From: Rhodobacteraceae bacterium IMCC1909
Lineage (GTDB): Bacteria > Pseudomonadota > Alphaproteobacteria > Rhodobacterales > Rhodobacteraceae
Assembly: GCA_030704425.1 (NCBI GenBank)
Contig: JAPDHM010000001.1
Coordinates: forward strand, 372,001 to 436,000
Direction: 5' to 3'
Length of the DNA: 64,000 bases
The notes beneath the pieces were generated by a model, which was not told the origin of the DNA, did no database searches, and was given only the letters and a program-made list of their open reading frames with translations. Of this stretch, positions 10,401-18,014 are shown piece by piece. The first letter of the stretch is position 1; every line of letters begins with the position of its first letter. Both the position numbers and the translations under genes were made by a program.

Positions 10401-11822
10401 TCTAGTAAACTGGCCTCAAATTTTCGAGATATGGCTACATCTACGGTATTTTATGGTGACACGTTTGACTTAACTGATGGGTTTCCCAGCGATGGATCGC
10501 AGATTCAGTTTTCTATAGGCGAGCAAACATATACCGCCACATTAAACATAGATGACGACGTCCAAGTCCAAGGTACTAATGTTATTGTCGGCGCTAACAC
10601 TTATTCCGGTTCAGCGGCCCTTTCGGAGCTCATTTCGAGTTCTAAATTTGTTGTGACTGGGCCTGAAGCGGATCGTTTAACAATGAATTTTGAATTGGAT
10701 AGTTCCGGAATCCGTCTAACTGCAACGGCTAATAATGGTGTTGTCAGCGGGCATGGCATCACCTATTCGTCTTCTAATACCAGCCAAACGGCTGCTGATT
10801 TTCACATCTCAAATACATCCAAAACTGAAATATATTCTAAGTATTTTGAGCAAACTAGTGCCAGTAACGATGACATCGGTTCCCTCATGATTGGGGATAC
10901 AGAATATGAATTTTCCTTTAATACATCGGACAATACTGTAGTTTTAAGGTCTGGTTCTCTACCGTCCTGGATGTCTTTTTCGACGGAAGTGAACCCAAAT
11001 GTAGCATCACAAATTCGTGTGAAAGTGGTGGTAAATGATGATCCTGCCAGGGATAAGAATATAAGACTAAAATCTAATGCGGTCTCCAAGAATTATGGCA
11101 TTTCCACGGTATCGGCACAGCTCATAGCTTCTAATGAAGGCTTGAGAATTTCAAATATTGGGGATCAAAGGGTTACGTCTAATGCGGCAGTGAATTCTTT
11201 GGCCAGTGAAGTTTTGTCAATTGATGGAATGCGTGGTGAAGATTTAATTTTTATTTCGAGTGGCACTCGCAATCCATTGGCTATTGGAGAAGTGAAGACT
11301 GCAACGGCAAACGAGACAAGAGAATATTCGATCGAGGTTAACACAGCGGACCCAACAAGTATCGATATTTATGATTTTCAATCTGGGCATATTGTTGGGA
11401 CGCGCTCAATTGCCAGCGATAATAACACAACGTTTCAGGGGCTGTCACTGGACTTTGATGGTGCTGTAGCGGGTGGTGACGTTTATAAGGTCTTAGTGTC
11501 AACGAATGTCGACGATGCGAGCAATCTAAATAATATGTTAGACACGTCGTTAAAGGATAGGCAAAGCGGTGTTGGTGGATATGCAGAAATTTTTGGTAAC
11601 ATTGTGTCTAGCACAGGAGCAGAAATTCAGGCTAATCAACAAACGTTAGAGAGTAACGAAGTAGCTTATCAATTGGCCGTGGATATTAAAAATGAATTCA
11701 CAGGTGTTGACCTTGATACTGAAGCTGCACGCCTGATGGAGCAACAGCAGGCCTATCAGGCGCTCGCTCGGGTGCTAACTACAGCTCGTGAATTACTAGA
11801 CACCTTATTGCGTTCAATGTAG
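7485..11822 (+). CDS. flgK: Hook-associated protein 1 FlgK, giant form
   Basis: FlgK forms the first hook-filament junction layer. The N-terminus (DIGKAGISAYKNSLAATGQN, then IANVGTEGYARRD) and the C-terminal block LMEQQQAYQALARVLTTARE are clear FlgK core helices. The protein is 1445 residues, two to three times the common 450-650. The extra length is a long Ser/Asn/Gly-rich middle, roughly residues 330-1330, with repeated beta-strand-like segments. Such inserts in axial proteins face outward, so this should form a large surface domain at the junction. The frame is intact over 4.3 kb and codon use matches the neighbours. It starts 9 bases after flgJ. Confidence 0.93.
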   Translation: MGDLFDIGKAGISAYKNSLAATGQNIANVGTEGYARRDASIEEITVANADILTISKTSGLGVRMGGITRAFDQFLDLQLQNASSSFSFSKSKSEILNRLENVLIPKGATVGTRIGEFFDGINSLAQDPSNMNLRTLALTGAKAVSREISQLHSGLSDLRTLTHETLSLAAGEFNTNLRNLSNIQNEILGNANKSGAPNSLLDKRDSLLSNISQLADISVEYHKNGGVTVSLGKFGEVATLLEGNSFNEISFETDDHGVKSYLNVPNGNVSSIHFSSGQLAGLVSADNLTGKTISEVNALAQKFVLEMNSIHRMGLDLNGERGTDLFSLDAVSVQKAAANIGASSLRVEGFNDSLVGSKLQMIFNAERGSWSVSSSNGESIPNFVSRLELGELSISVEGQPKNGDKFFIEVTDTSGADMAVLISDASKLAAAGLHSVEPDIKNSGSSKLNIGYFNESTSLGNSNLQSLFSETRNAANPVSFNSLGVLGVIENVGSIEELSILKSQSSLRIFTDITQLSSSDQLSVTLNSTNYTFNISSVFDDLDTTNDLAEILNNGAIVSNSSLNSFRDLGLHAVASGSSFVISSAAQASNSNFPTLESGSLGGVSGILASEDTGLSDLSIFTKEGIQISGKTLSQDEVTSYLTQENGFSSDAIYRANYLPTSSNAGFSGANVTRKTTEGLDVISLSGAGFPDSINNNVAVYASSAFPTNRTQLAGPVSVTTASGRSASVTFESGMMAGQIAENLSTGLSSLGISATASNLVELSGIANGLVEFELVGNNLSTVQISTTVSNGSHAGLISQINSFSDTTGVKAYSSGNSGVILEHVDAGDIALKNLNLGSGVGISVNQLDRFGDRMLTNSKTLSDGQHLVIGGNVQMKSTSDFTASYNGNNLNSTNSAFDMGFASKSFDIENDHTDISFYANYKLDSGYADASNINVVSSASKYSLTLSDPVSGNLQSSFLPQKADEFSSGVISSKLASNFRDMATSTVFYGDTFDLTDGFPSDGSQIQFSIGEQTYTATLNIDDDVQVQGTNVIVGANTYSGSAALSELISSSKFVVTGPEADRLTMNFELDSSGIRLTATANNGVVSGHGITYSSSNTSQTAADFHISNTSKTEIYSKYFEQTSASNDDIGSLMIGDTEYEFSFNTSDNTVVLRSGSLPSWMSFSTEVNPNVASQIRVKVVVNDDPARDKNIRLKSNAVSKNYGISTVSAQLIASNEGLRISNIGDQRVTSNAAVNSLASEVLSIDGMRGEDLIFISSGTRNPLAIGEVKTATANETREYSIEVNTADPTSIDIYDFQSGHIVGTRSIASDNNTTFQGLSLDFDGAVAGGDVYKVLVSTNVDDASNLNNMLDTSLKDRQSGVGGYAEIFGNIVSSTGAEIQANQQTLESNEVAYQLAVDIKNEFTGVDLDTEAARLMEQQQAYQALARVLTTARELLDTLLRSM

Positions 11823-11837
11823 CGGGAGTTGAATAAT

Positions 11838-13106
11838 ATGACGATATCTACTTCTGGATTTTATCAAAAAAATATAGATCTTTTTTCACGCTTGAATAAT
11901 GAGGTTAGTGATCTTCAAGTTCAGGTAAGTACAGGAAAAAAATCTTTATCATTAAAGCATGACGTTAAAGACATATCACTCTTAAATGCATCGGAAGATC
12001 ACAAAGTCGAGATTATTCAGTTCAAGAGTAACGCGGAACAGATAGTTTCTGATCTTGAGAAAATTGATAAAAGTTTTGAACAGTTGCAGAATGCTTCGGT
12101 GCGTTTGAAAGAAATGCATATTGAGAGTTCAAATGGTTTTTTAACTTCTGAAGAACGAAAATTGTTTAAAATTGAAATTGCTAGTATCAAACAAGAAATT
12201 CTGAGCATTGCAAATAGACAAGATGCTCTTGGAAACGGGTATTTTTCTGGCACGTCAGTGGCAACTAAACCTTTTGAGATTAATAATTTAGGTGAAGTTA
12301 ACTATATAGGTTCAGCTGTTAATAAAACTTTGCAAGTTTCGCGTGGTAGTGATTTGAGACAGAATTTTTCTGGCACAGAAGTTTTCCTTTCAGCAGATAC
12401 AGGTAGTGAGAAATTTTCTATATTTGAAGCTCTTGATGAATTTTCTAGAAGTCTAGACCATAACATTTCATCAGGAGTATCTTCAAATTTACTGTCAAAC
12501 GGAACAGCTGTGGACGTAGTACTCCCTGCTTCAGGACAAATGAACGAATATAAATTTGATCTTTCAGCTAATGGCGCAATTTATAATATTGAAGCTCATG
12601 TTTATGGAAACGATTTTAATGGGCTAGTTGCTGCGATAAACGAACATACTTCTGCCTCAGGTATAACTGCAGTGGTATCTTCGGCTAATAAAATCAGACT
12701 TTCGGGAATTGGTATCGACCTAAAAATTTCAAATTTTGTTACCGATTTGCCCAATACAACAGATCAATCTATTGGGGTACAAAAGACGGTTGGCTCAAAT
12801 TTAAGTGATGAAATAATTTTGCCACATTCACTATCGAATTCGGCCATTGAAAATAAACTGCATAATGTTTTTGAACATTTCATATTAAAGCGTACTGAGT
12901 TGGGTGTGGCTTCCAGTTCTGCTCAAAACTTTGTAGACAGCACGCAAAACACTCTCATTGATTTAAGTGAAGATATTTCAAAGATTGAAGATGCAGATAT
13001 GGCAGAGATACTTACAAAGCTTCAGGAATTGTTGACAAACAAAGAGGCTGCGCAAGCAACATTTTCTCGACTAAGTAGTAAGAATTTGTTCGATTTCATG
13101 GGATAG
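11838..13106 (+). CDS. flgL: Hook-associated protein 3 FlgL
   Basis: A 422-residue flagellin-like junction protein that connects FlgK to the filament. The ATG at 11838 is chosen over an in-frame TTG at 11829, because the CGGGAG ribosome-binding site (11823-11828) abuts the TTG but sits 9 bases from the ATG. The N-terminal coil (RLNNEVSDLQVQVSTGKK) and the C-terminal coil (DADMAEILTKLQELLTNKEA, then AAQATFSRL) are the flagellin/FlgL core pair. A middle outer domain covers about residues 180-320. The gene is very AT-rich, like the rest of the cluster. It ends the flgG-flgL run. Confidence 0.92.
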   Translation: MTISTSGFYQKNIDLFSRLNNEVSDLQVQVSTGKKSLSLKHDVKDISLLNASEDHKVEIIQFKSNAEQIVSDLEKIDKSFEQLQNASVRLKEMHIESSNGFLTSEERKLFKIEIASIKQEILSIANRQDALGNGYFSGTSVATKPFEINNLGEVNYIGSAVNKTLQVSRGSDLRQNFSGTEVFLSADTGSEKFSIFEALDEFSRSLDHNISSGVSSNLLSNGTAVDVVLPASGQMNEYKFDLSANGAIYNIEAHVYGNDFNGLVAAINEHTSASGITAVVSSANKIRLSGIGIDLKISNFVTDLPNTTDQSIGVQKTVGSNLSDEIILPHSLSNSAIENKLHNVFEHFILKRTELGVASSSAQNFVDSTQNTLIDLSEDISKIEDADMAEILTKLQELLTNKEAAQATFSRLSSKNLFDFMG

Positions 13107-13158
13107 TCTTTTATACATGTTTATCGTAATTGAAGAGCCTAATATTTTTAAATAATTC

Positions 13159-13175
13159 TGGCATAAAAATTGCTT
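13159..13175 (+). promoter_or_regulatory. Sigma-54 promoter upstream of the extra rod/hook gene
   Basis: The sequence TGGCATAAAAATTGCTT has GG (13160-13161) and GC (13172-13173) separated by exactly 10 bases, with TTGC at -12 and TGGCA at -24. It lies 28 bases before the ATG at 13203, in a gap after flgL, so the downstream gene has its own promoter of the same class as flgG. Confidence 0.82.
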
Positions 13176-13202
13176 ATAATTAACAAAAGAGGAGCTTCAG
13201 TA

Positions 13203-14045
13203 ATGTTTTCTATAATTAAGTCTGGCATGGATACTGCAATGCAGGAGCTGTCAATGATTTCAAATAATATTTCCAATTCAAATTCTATAGGGTACAAAAA
13301 AAGTTCTGTTTCGTTTTCCGAATTCTACATTGGTAGAACTGTAGGGAGCGTCGAGAGAGCGCTTGTTGGTAATGGTGCAAATGCTGAACATACAAGGCGT
13401 AGTGATGCGCAAGGTGCCTTAATCGAAATGGGCGGTGCGTTAGATACCGCGATTGTGGGTAACGGATATTTTATGACTGAGCGGCCCGCAGATGCAGACG
13501 TTGAGCTAGCAGAAGGTGAATTAGGTTTTCAGTTAACACGAAATGGAGCCTTTTCTCTTGATTCTGAAGGATTCTTAGTCTCACAAGATGGAGATTTTGT
13601 TCTGGGCTTGCCTGCTGTAGGCGGTGTCACTGCAGAACTGGAAGAATTTGATGCGATTGCATTGGAAAAAATTCAGGTTCCGATTGAAGAAAACGAAGAG
13701 CCGCTTTCAAGTATTAGAATTGAAAGCAATGGCAATATTTTAGCTGCATTTGGGCGGGGTGACGATACGGTCGTAGGAACCATTCCACTTTCAATTTTTT
13801 CAAACCCAAACAGTTTGAAACAATTAGGTAATGGTAAGTATTTGCCTACGGCTCTCGCAGGTAAATTTTTTGTTGGTATTCCAAACTCTTCAGGTTTTGG
13901 CAATTTAGAGACCGGCTATGTTGAGGGTTCTAATGTTGATATCACAACGGAAATGACAAACATGATCCGCGCACAACAACAATTTAACGGATCAGCAAGG
14001 ATGATGCAAACTAACTCTGATATGATAGAAAAAATGACCCGATAG
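13203..14045 (+). CDS. Additional flagellar rod/hook-family protein
   Basis: A 280-residue member of the FlgE/F/G axial family. The ATG at 13203 follows an AGAGGA site at 13188-13193; an upstream in-frame TTG at 13170 falls inside the promoter and is rejected. The N-terminus has ELSMISNNISNSNSIGYKKS, the core has ALDTAIVGNGYFM, and the C-terminus has the GYVEGSNVDITTEMTNMI block and terminal helix. It lacks the large outer domain of FlgE and resembles FlgF/FlgG in size, yet flgF and flgG are both already present upstream. Placement after flgL, behind a private sigma-54 promoter, is unusual. It may be a second rod or hook-cap-region component; the exact role is unknown. Confidence 0.85.
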   Translation: MFSIIKSGMDTAMQELSMISNNISNSNSIGYKKSSVSFSEFYIGRTVGSVERALVGNGANAEHTRRSDAQGALIEMGGALDTAIVGNGYFMTERPADADVELAEGELGFQLTRNGAFSLDSEGFLVSQDGDFVLGLPAVGGVTAELEEFDAIALEKIQVPIEENEEPLSSIRIESNGNILAAFGRGDDTVVGTIPLSIFSNPNSLKQLGNGKYLPTALAGKFFVGIPNSSGFGNLETGYVEGSNVDITTEMTNMIRAQQQFNGSARMMQTNSDMIEKMTR

Positions 14046-14142
14046 ATTTATACTACTTCTAGAGGATTAAACCTTTTGTTAAACACATGATCATTGTCTA
14101 TAAAAGTCTACATCCTTAAATGCTAGGGAAAGGGTTAAGAAT

Positions 14143-14646
14143 TTGGCAAAATGTCGTGAGTGCTCTATTTCAATGGGTTATGCTGAAAGTCAGGCTGCTT
14201 CGCAGTACAATGGCATGTGCATCACGTGCCATGTAAAGCATCGAGTGCAAACTAAAATAATCACCGCCAAAGATCCAGGTATTTCCACAACTCAACGATC
14301 CACTGAAAATGTGTTCAATAAATTTCAGGACATGTTGGTTACAACGGAAAGCACCACAAATATAAGAATAAAGGCACGCTGTGGGATTGTAACGACTGAT
14401 TTTCATTATGAATTTAAATCGACTCCAGTTTTAAAACGTATATGGAATTTTTTGTTAAAAAAACAAGAAAAAAAATCTGATTTTTTACAACAAGCAATCG
14501 AAATGGCCATGCTAGAGCTTAAGGCTAAAGCCATTAGGCTAGATGCCAATGCTATCATTGGCCTTAGTGTGGATTATTTAGTCCTGGGCGATTTCAAAAA
14601 AAATGGATTAATTGTTTCGTTGGTAGGCACAGGAATTAAGATTTGA
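14143..14646 (+). CDS. YbjQ/UPF0145-type putative metal-binding protein with N-terminal zinc ribbon
   Basis: A 167-residue protein. The C-terminal half (about 100-167) has the YbjQ family pattern: LKAKAIRLDANAIIGLSVDY and the closing VSLVGTGIKI. The family forms pentamers and is described as putative heavy-metal binding; no enzyme activity is established. The N-terminus holds two Cys pairs (CREC at 4-7 and CITC near 26-29), a likely zinc ribbon. No ATG is available in frame; TTG at 14143 is the best start, with a GGGAAAGGG purine run upstream. It is as AT-rich as the flagellar genes and may belong to the same acquired block. No functional link to motility can be shown. Confidence 0.75.
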   Translation: MAKCRECSISMGYAESQAASQYNGMCITCHVKHRVQTKIITAKDPGISTTQRSTENVFNKFQDMLVTTESTTNIRIKARCGIVTTDFHYEFKSTPVLKRIWNFLLKKQEKKSDFLQQAIEMAMLELKAKAIRLDANAIIGLSVDYLVLGDFKKNGLIVSLVGTGIKI

Positions 14647-14675
14647 TACGCCCTTACTTTTTATTAGATAATGGG

Positions 14676-14920
14676 TGTTGTTAGACGAATGAGAACTCGC
14701 ATCGGATTGCTGGCGCAGCCTGAAACTATGCGCTGTCTACCGTCAGCGCCTATGGGTCCAAATAGCGTTGTTTGCTAAGAGAGTGTTTCTGGCTCATCGA
14801 AATCACTGAGGAGTGGACGATGAGAAAGACAACGAAGAGCCCTGGCGAGAAGATCGTCAAAGACATCAAGCGTGCTTTGTCTGATAGTACCCGATGCGAG
14901 TTCTCATTTGTCTGACAGCA
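14676..14920 (+). mobile_element. 245-bp internally deleted IS3-family element
   Basis: The element is bounded by 30-bp inverted repeats (14676-14705 and 14891-14920) that differ at only three positions and begin TGTTGT / TGCTGT. Inside, an ATG at 14820 opens MRKTTKSPGEKIVKDIKRA, the typical start of an IS3-family OrfA, then runs straight into the right repeat. So almost all of orfA and all of orfB are gone, leaving a non-autonomous, MITE-like derivative. No clear target duplication is seen at the ends. A third copy of the same repeat stands alone at 47360-47389. Confidence 0.8.
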
Positions 14921-15837
14921 CCGTTAGGCGGGATCTGCGTGGTGCGACTTAGAATATCGACACCAAGCCCTTTCCAAAAATGCAATAGGTCAATGGAGAT
15001 CCAATTTTCACTTAATTTTTCGCCCTCACGGCGATAGATATCGATTACGCGCATTTCGCCGCGTTTGTCGCTGGCGGGCATGCCCATAAAGCCGCCGGCA
15101 TGGATGGTGGTGAAATTTGGCCAGCCGAAGAACCCGCCAAAATTGCCCTTGGCCATACGGCAGATATGGTTTGTTTTGGAGCGGTCGGTGAAAGCGGCGC
15201 GGAAGGGGCTGGAATGCTGTTTGGCATAACGCTCTATCGTGTATGTCGCGCCAATACCGGCCGGACCCCACCAAATCATATCGTCATTCCAAGAGCGGGC
15301 CAATTCCTCTTCCAAAGGCAATCCCAGCCCTCATGTACCCAAGTCGCTGATCATTGCATTGATGGATGCAAGGGTGGCTGCGCCTTGGGCTTCGGGTTGC
15401 GCATCATATAGCAACCCATCATGGGTCATTGGGCCGGGCTGGACCAAATGCGTAGCGGTTTGAGGCGGGAAAGGATTAACCCCCGCCTGAATCATCAGAT
15501 GGGGAATGTCGAAATACATGGCGGTCTCAACAATTTTGCCCTGTTCAACCCGGTTAAACTCACAATAGCGCAGAAAAGCCATTTTGCCTGTGCAGGGTAT
15601 TCCGAGCCACTCTTGATCGAACAACCCCATCAAATGTCCCATCGACATCACCCATGTCGATTGAAACCCATCCATTTCATTCTTGCCAACTAAGAAGATA
15701 TCCATGCGCCGTTGCATACGGGGGAGGGAGGCACGCAATGGCAGCCAAAAGCATTCAGCCACAGTCTGAGCTGAGGTTTGCTCATTGGAGGGATAAAAGC
15801 CGCGCCAGAGATAATCTTGCGCGCAATGGCGCTGCAT
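14921..15837 (-). pseudogene. SnoaL-like (ester cyclase type) gene, broken
   Basis: A minus-strand frame with two SnoaL/NTF2-like halves. It is interrupted by an in-frame TGA at 15331-15333 (after residues ISDLGT); the frame continues unchanged as GLGLPLEEELARSW on the other side. The first half contains AMYFDIPHLMIQAGVNPFPP and the second WWGPAGIGATYTIERYAKQH, typical of the roughly 330-residue two-domain ester cyclase group. Both ends touch IS debris: the 3' end runs into the IS3 derivative ending at 14920, and the 5' end abuts an IS3 orfB tail near 15870. The gene therefore appears dead. Family call is moderately sure; no substrate can be named. Confidence 0.7.
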
Positions 15838-15869
15838 GACCAGTGCGATTGGCTACAGAAAGAGAACGA

Positions 15870-15954
15870 GCGCCTACGCCAGAAGCCATGACACCGATGG
15901 ACCAAAGGCCAATCATTCACTAACATTCTTGGACCACTTAAGTAAGGCTGCTCA
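15870..15954 (+). mobile_element. 3' end of an IS3-family element (orfB tail plus terminal repeat)
   Basis: The frame before the TAA at 15921-15923 reads TPEAMTPMDQRPIIH, nearly the same as the OrfB tail at 45450 onward (APEATTPMDQRPIMH). It is followed by a terminal sequence at 15931-15954 starting GGACCACTT and ending GCTCA. The same end recurs at 45416-45439 (opposite strand) and, with an indel, at 52776-52800. Only this end of the element is left. Confidence 0.7.
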
Positions 15955-16011
15955 CGTCCTTCCATCTATAAAAAGGTTTATTTTTAATGCAAAGCAATAG
16001 AAGATTATTTT

Positions 16012-16446
16012 ATGAAATCTACCATCATAATTTCTGCTGTTGTGGTCGCAGCTGTCCTTAGCTATTCATTTTGGCCGGATGGACAAAAAACGAGCGCTTT
16101 TGACCATGTCGAAAGCGTCGAAGCTGCACCGCTGGCCACGGTTCTGTTGCCTGGCAGCCTGTCACAGCACGCTCAGATCGGCAAACTTGGTTTTGAAGCA
16201 AAATGCGCGAGTTGCCACGGCGTAAACGCGGCAGGCAAGGATGGGTTAGCGCCACCTTTGATACATAAGATTTACGAGCCCAGCCATCACGCTGACGAGA
16301 GCTTTCAACGGGCCGTTGCATTGGGTGTTCAGGCCCACCATTGGCGCTTTGGTAAAATGCCAGCGATTGAAGGTTTGAATAGAGTTGATGTCACCATAAT
16401 CATCACTTATATTCGAGAGTTACAACGTGCTAATGGGATCAATTGA
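16012..16446 (+). CDS. Small secreted c-type cytochrome
   Basis: A 144-residue protein with an N-terminal signal or anchor segment (about residues 3-22), one haem c site CASCHG near residue 65, and a downstream Met in FGKMPAIEGL as likely sixth ligand. It ends in the helix VDVTIIITYIRELQRAN usual for class I cytochromes c. It should sit in the periplasm. copC begins 34 bases downstream on the same strand, so a shared role in periplasmic copper redox or handling is plausible but inferred from position only. Confidence 0.85.
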   Translation: MKSTIIISAVVVAAVLSYSFWPDGQKTSAFDHVESVEAAPLATVLLPGSLSQHAQIGKLGFEAKCASCHGVNAAGKDGLAPPLIHKIYEPSHHADESFQRAVALGVQAHHWRFGKMPAIEGLNRVDVTIIITYIRELQRANGIN

Positions 16447-16480
16447 TCCTCTGTCACAAAACAAATAGCGGGGACTAACG

Positions 16481-16825
16481 ATGAAGAATATTCTATGCGC
16501 TGGAGCTATCGCAATTTGGGCAACAACCGCTGTAGCCCACTCCCCCCTCGATGGAACAACACCCGCCAATGGGTCAATCGTGTCGGAAATACCAGTCGAA
16601 GTTTTGATGGACTTCAAAGGTGATATTCGCCTTACGCGGGTCACACTATCTCATGCCGGCAGTCGCGCAATCAACGTGGATCTAGGTGGACAAAAAACCT
16701 TTGCTCAAGAATTTGCTTTGCCCATGCAAGATATGGGGCCGGGGAGCTATGTGGTTGAGTGGCGCGGACTTGGGGCGGATGGTCATGCCTTAAATGGCAC
16801 GTTCAATTTCACTGTAAAACAATGA
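16481..16825 (+). CDS. copC: CopC-type periplasmic copper-binding protein
   Basis: A 114-residue protein with signal peptide cleaved near AVA, leaving a mature N-terminus HSPLDGTTPANGS. An N-terminal His is the first ligand of the CopC Cu(II) site. The later GLGADGHALNGTFNF block with its conserved Asp-Gly-His is also characteristic. CopC passes copper in the periplasm to the membrane protein CopD. The stop overlaps the copD start (ATGA), so the two are translationally coupled. Confidence 0.9.
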   Translation: MKNILCAGAIAIWATTAVAHSPLDGTTPANGSIVSEIPVEVLMDFKGDIRLTRVTLSHAGSRAINVDLGGQKTFAQEFALPMQDMGPGSYVVEWRGLGADGHALNGTFNFTVKQ

Positions 16826-17673
16826 TGCCTGATCTTTTTGGTCTGGCGGCCATCATTACGAAATTTGTACTTTATCTTGGTGTTTTAACGGCAACCGGGA
16901 CGGTCATGGCGACGCGAATATTTCAACTGGATCGAACAAATGGTCTGGCTGCGGCATTTGCGTGTCTAGGGCTGATTGCCGCGATTTTTGCGTTTTTACT
17001 GCGCGGTGCCAACCTGACCGGTGATGCCAGCGGTATGATTGATCCTGAAATGCTCGGCCTTCTATGGGCGACCCCAGTTGGTACAGCGTTAATCGCGCGT
17101 GTTTTAGGCCTAAGTCTTCTCATCCTAGGTTTATTCCTTGGGCGCGTTGGGATTTGGATTTCCGTGTTGGGGGGCGTCATTGCCGTTGGGTCTTTCGGCC
17201 AGGTCGGCCATATCTCTGACCGCGCGGCTTTGCTTTTAGACATCACACTGCTGATACACTTGTTAGCAATTGCGCTTTGGATTGGCATTCTTACACCGCT
17301 GAGACGTTTGGCATCATCTGGCAAAACCTATGTTGCGGCTGCGACCGTTGGGTATCAGTTTGGTGTTATCGCGTCGTTTACTGTTCCCGGGCTGATTGTC
17401 GCGGGGGTCTACATGAGTTACCATCTGCTTGGCTCCCTCGCAGCGCTTATAGAAACTGAATATGGGCAGGCGTTGATTGTCAAAACTTTGCTGCTGGGCT
17501 TGCTTCTGGTGCTTGCCGCTGCAAATAAACTTAGGTTCGTTCCTGCGCTTCGCTCGGGCGATCCATCCGCAGCGCGCCATCTATCCAAATCCATACAGGT
17601 TGAATGGGTGATTATAAGTGCCTTGCTCGGTACGACAGCCGTTTTGACAACAAATCTTACTTTACCCCTATGA
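16822..17673 (+). CDS. copD: CopD-type copper transport membrane protein
   Basis: About 283 residues and at least eight hydrophobic segments, of the CopD family that works with CopC in copper uptake across the inner membrane. The start at 16822 (or the adjacent ATG at 16825) overlaps the copC stop. Conserved features include ITKFVLYLGVLTATG at the N-terminus, HISDRAALLLDITLLIHLLA and GVYMSYHLLG, with His residues in membrane segments that may bind copper. Length is normal for single-domain CopD. Confidence 0.88.
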   Translation: MMPDLFGLAAIITKFVLYLGVLTATGTVMATRIFQLDRTNGLAAAFACLGLIAAIFAFLLRGANLTGDASGMIDPEMLGLLWATPVGTALIARVLGLSLLILGLFLGRVGIWISVLGGVIAVGSFGQVGHISDRAALLLDITLLIHLLAIALWIGILTPLRRLASSGKTYVAAATVGYQFGVIASFTVPGLIVAGVYMSYHLLGSLAALIETEYGQALIVKTLLLGLLLVLAAANKLRFVPALRSGDPSAARHLSKSIQVEWVIISALLGTTAVLTTNLTLPL

Positions 17674-18014
17674 TATATAATATGCGACGATACCCCTGTT
17701 ATCGACCTGCGCCGCTTTAAGCGGCCCGTATTCGGGATGCAGCTTTCATGCGCTTTGGCGAGGTCCAAATCCTCTAGCGACGGCGGACGTCACCCGCTGT
17801 TGATTGCCATAGTCTGTGTGCTGTGGTGCAGCTCGTGCCATCAAAGCCGCGGCATTATACCGGGACAGGTCAAAATTGATGGTGTCGAGCCGGGGCCGGT
17901 CCGGGCGATCAAATGCCTGCGCTGAAACACTGGACGCAGACCGTCAAGCAGGCTGGCTTTTTTAAATCTCCCTCCATAAGTTCATACTTAACCTAACTAG
18001 GTGAGTTTAAACGC
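17674..18014. other. Intergenic stretch, no supported gene
   Basis: Holds a short hairpin (GCCGC at 17711-17715, GCGGC at 17721-17725) shortly after copD without a T-run, a weak terminator at best. A 62-codon frame at 17737-17925 contains a CxxCH but has no other gene features. Confidence 0.4.

Noticed and set aside
14866-14920. C-terminal extension of the SnoaL-like frame
   Set aside because: The last codons are read from the IS3 terminal repeat, not from the original gene.
15331-15333. In-frame TGA as selenocysteine codon
   Set aside because: The sequence context (DLGT-stop-GLGLPLEE) has no known selenoprotein motif, and the gene is truncated at both ends by IS remnants; a nonsense mutation is simpler. 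The same applies to the TGA at 19856-19858.
17737-17925. Small secreted CxxCH haem protein
   Set aside because: Only one CxxCH by chance placement, no ribosome-binding site, no partner Met and no family resemblance.
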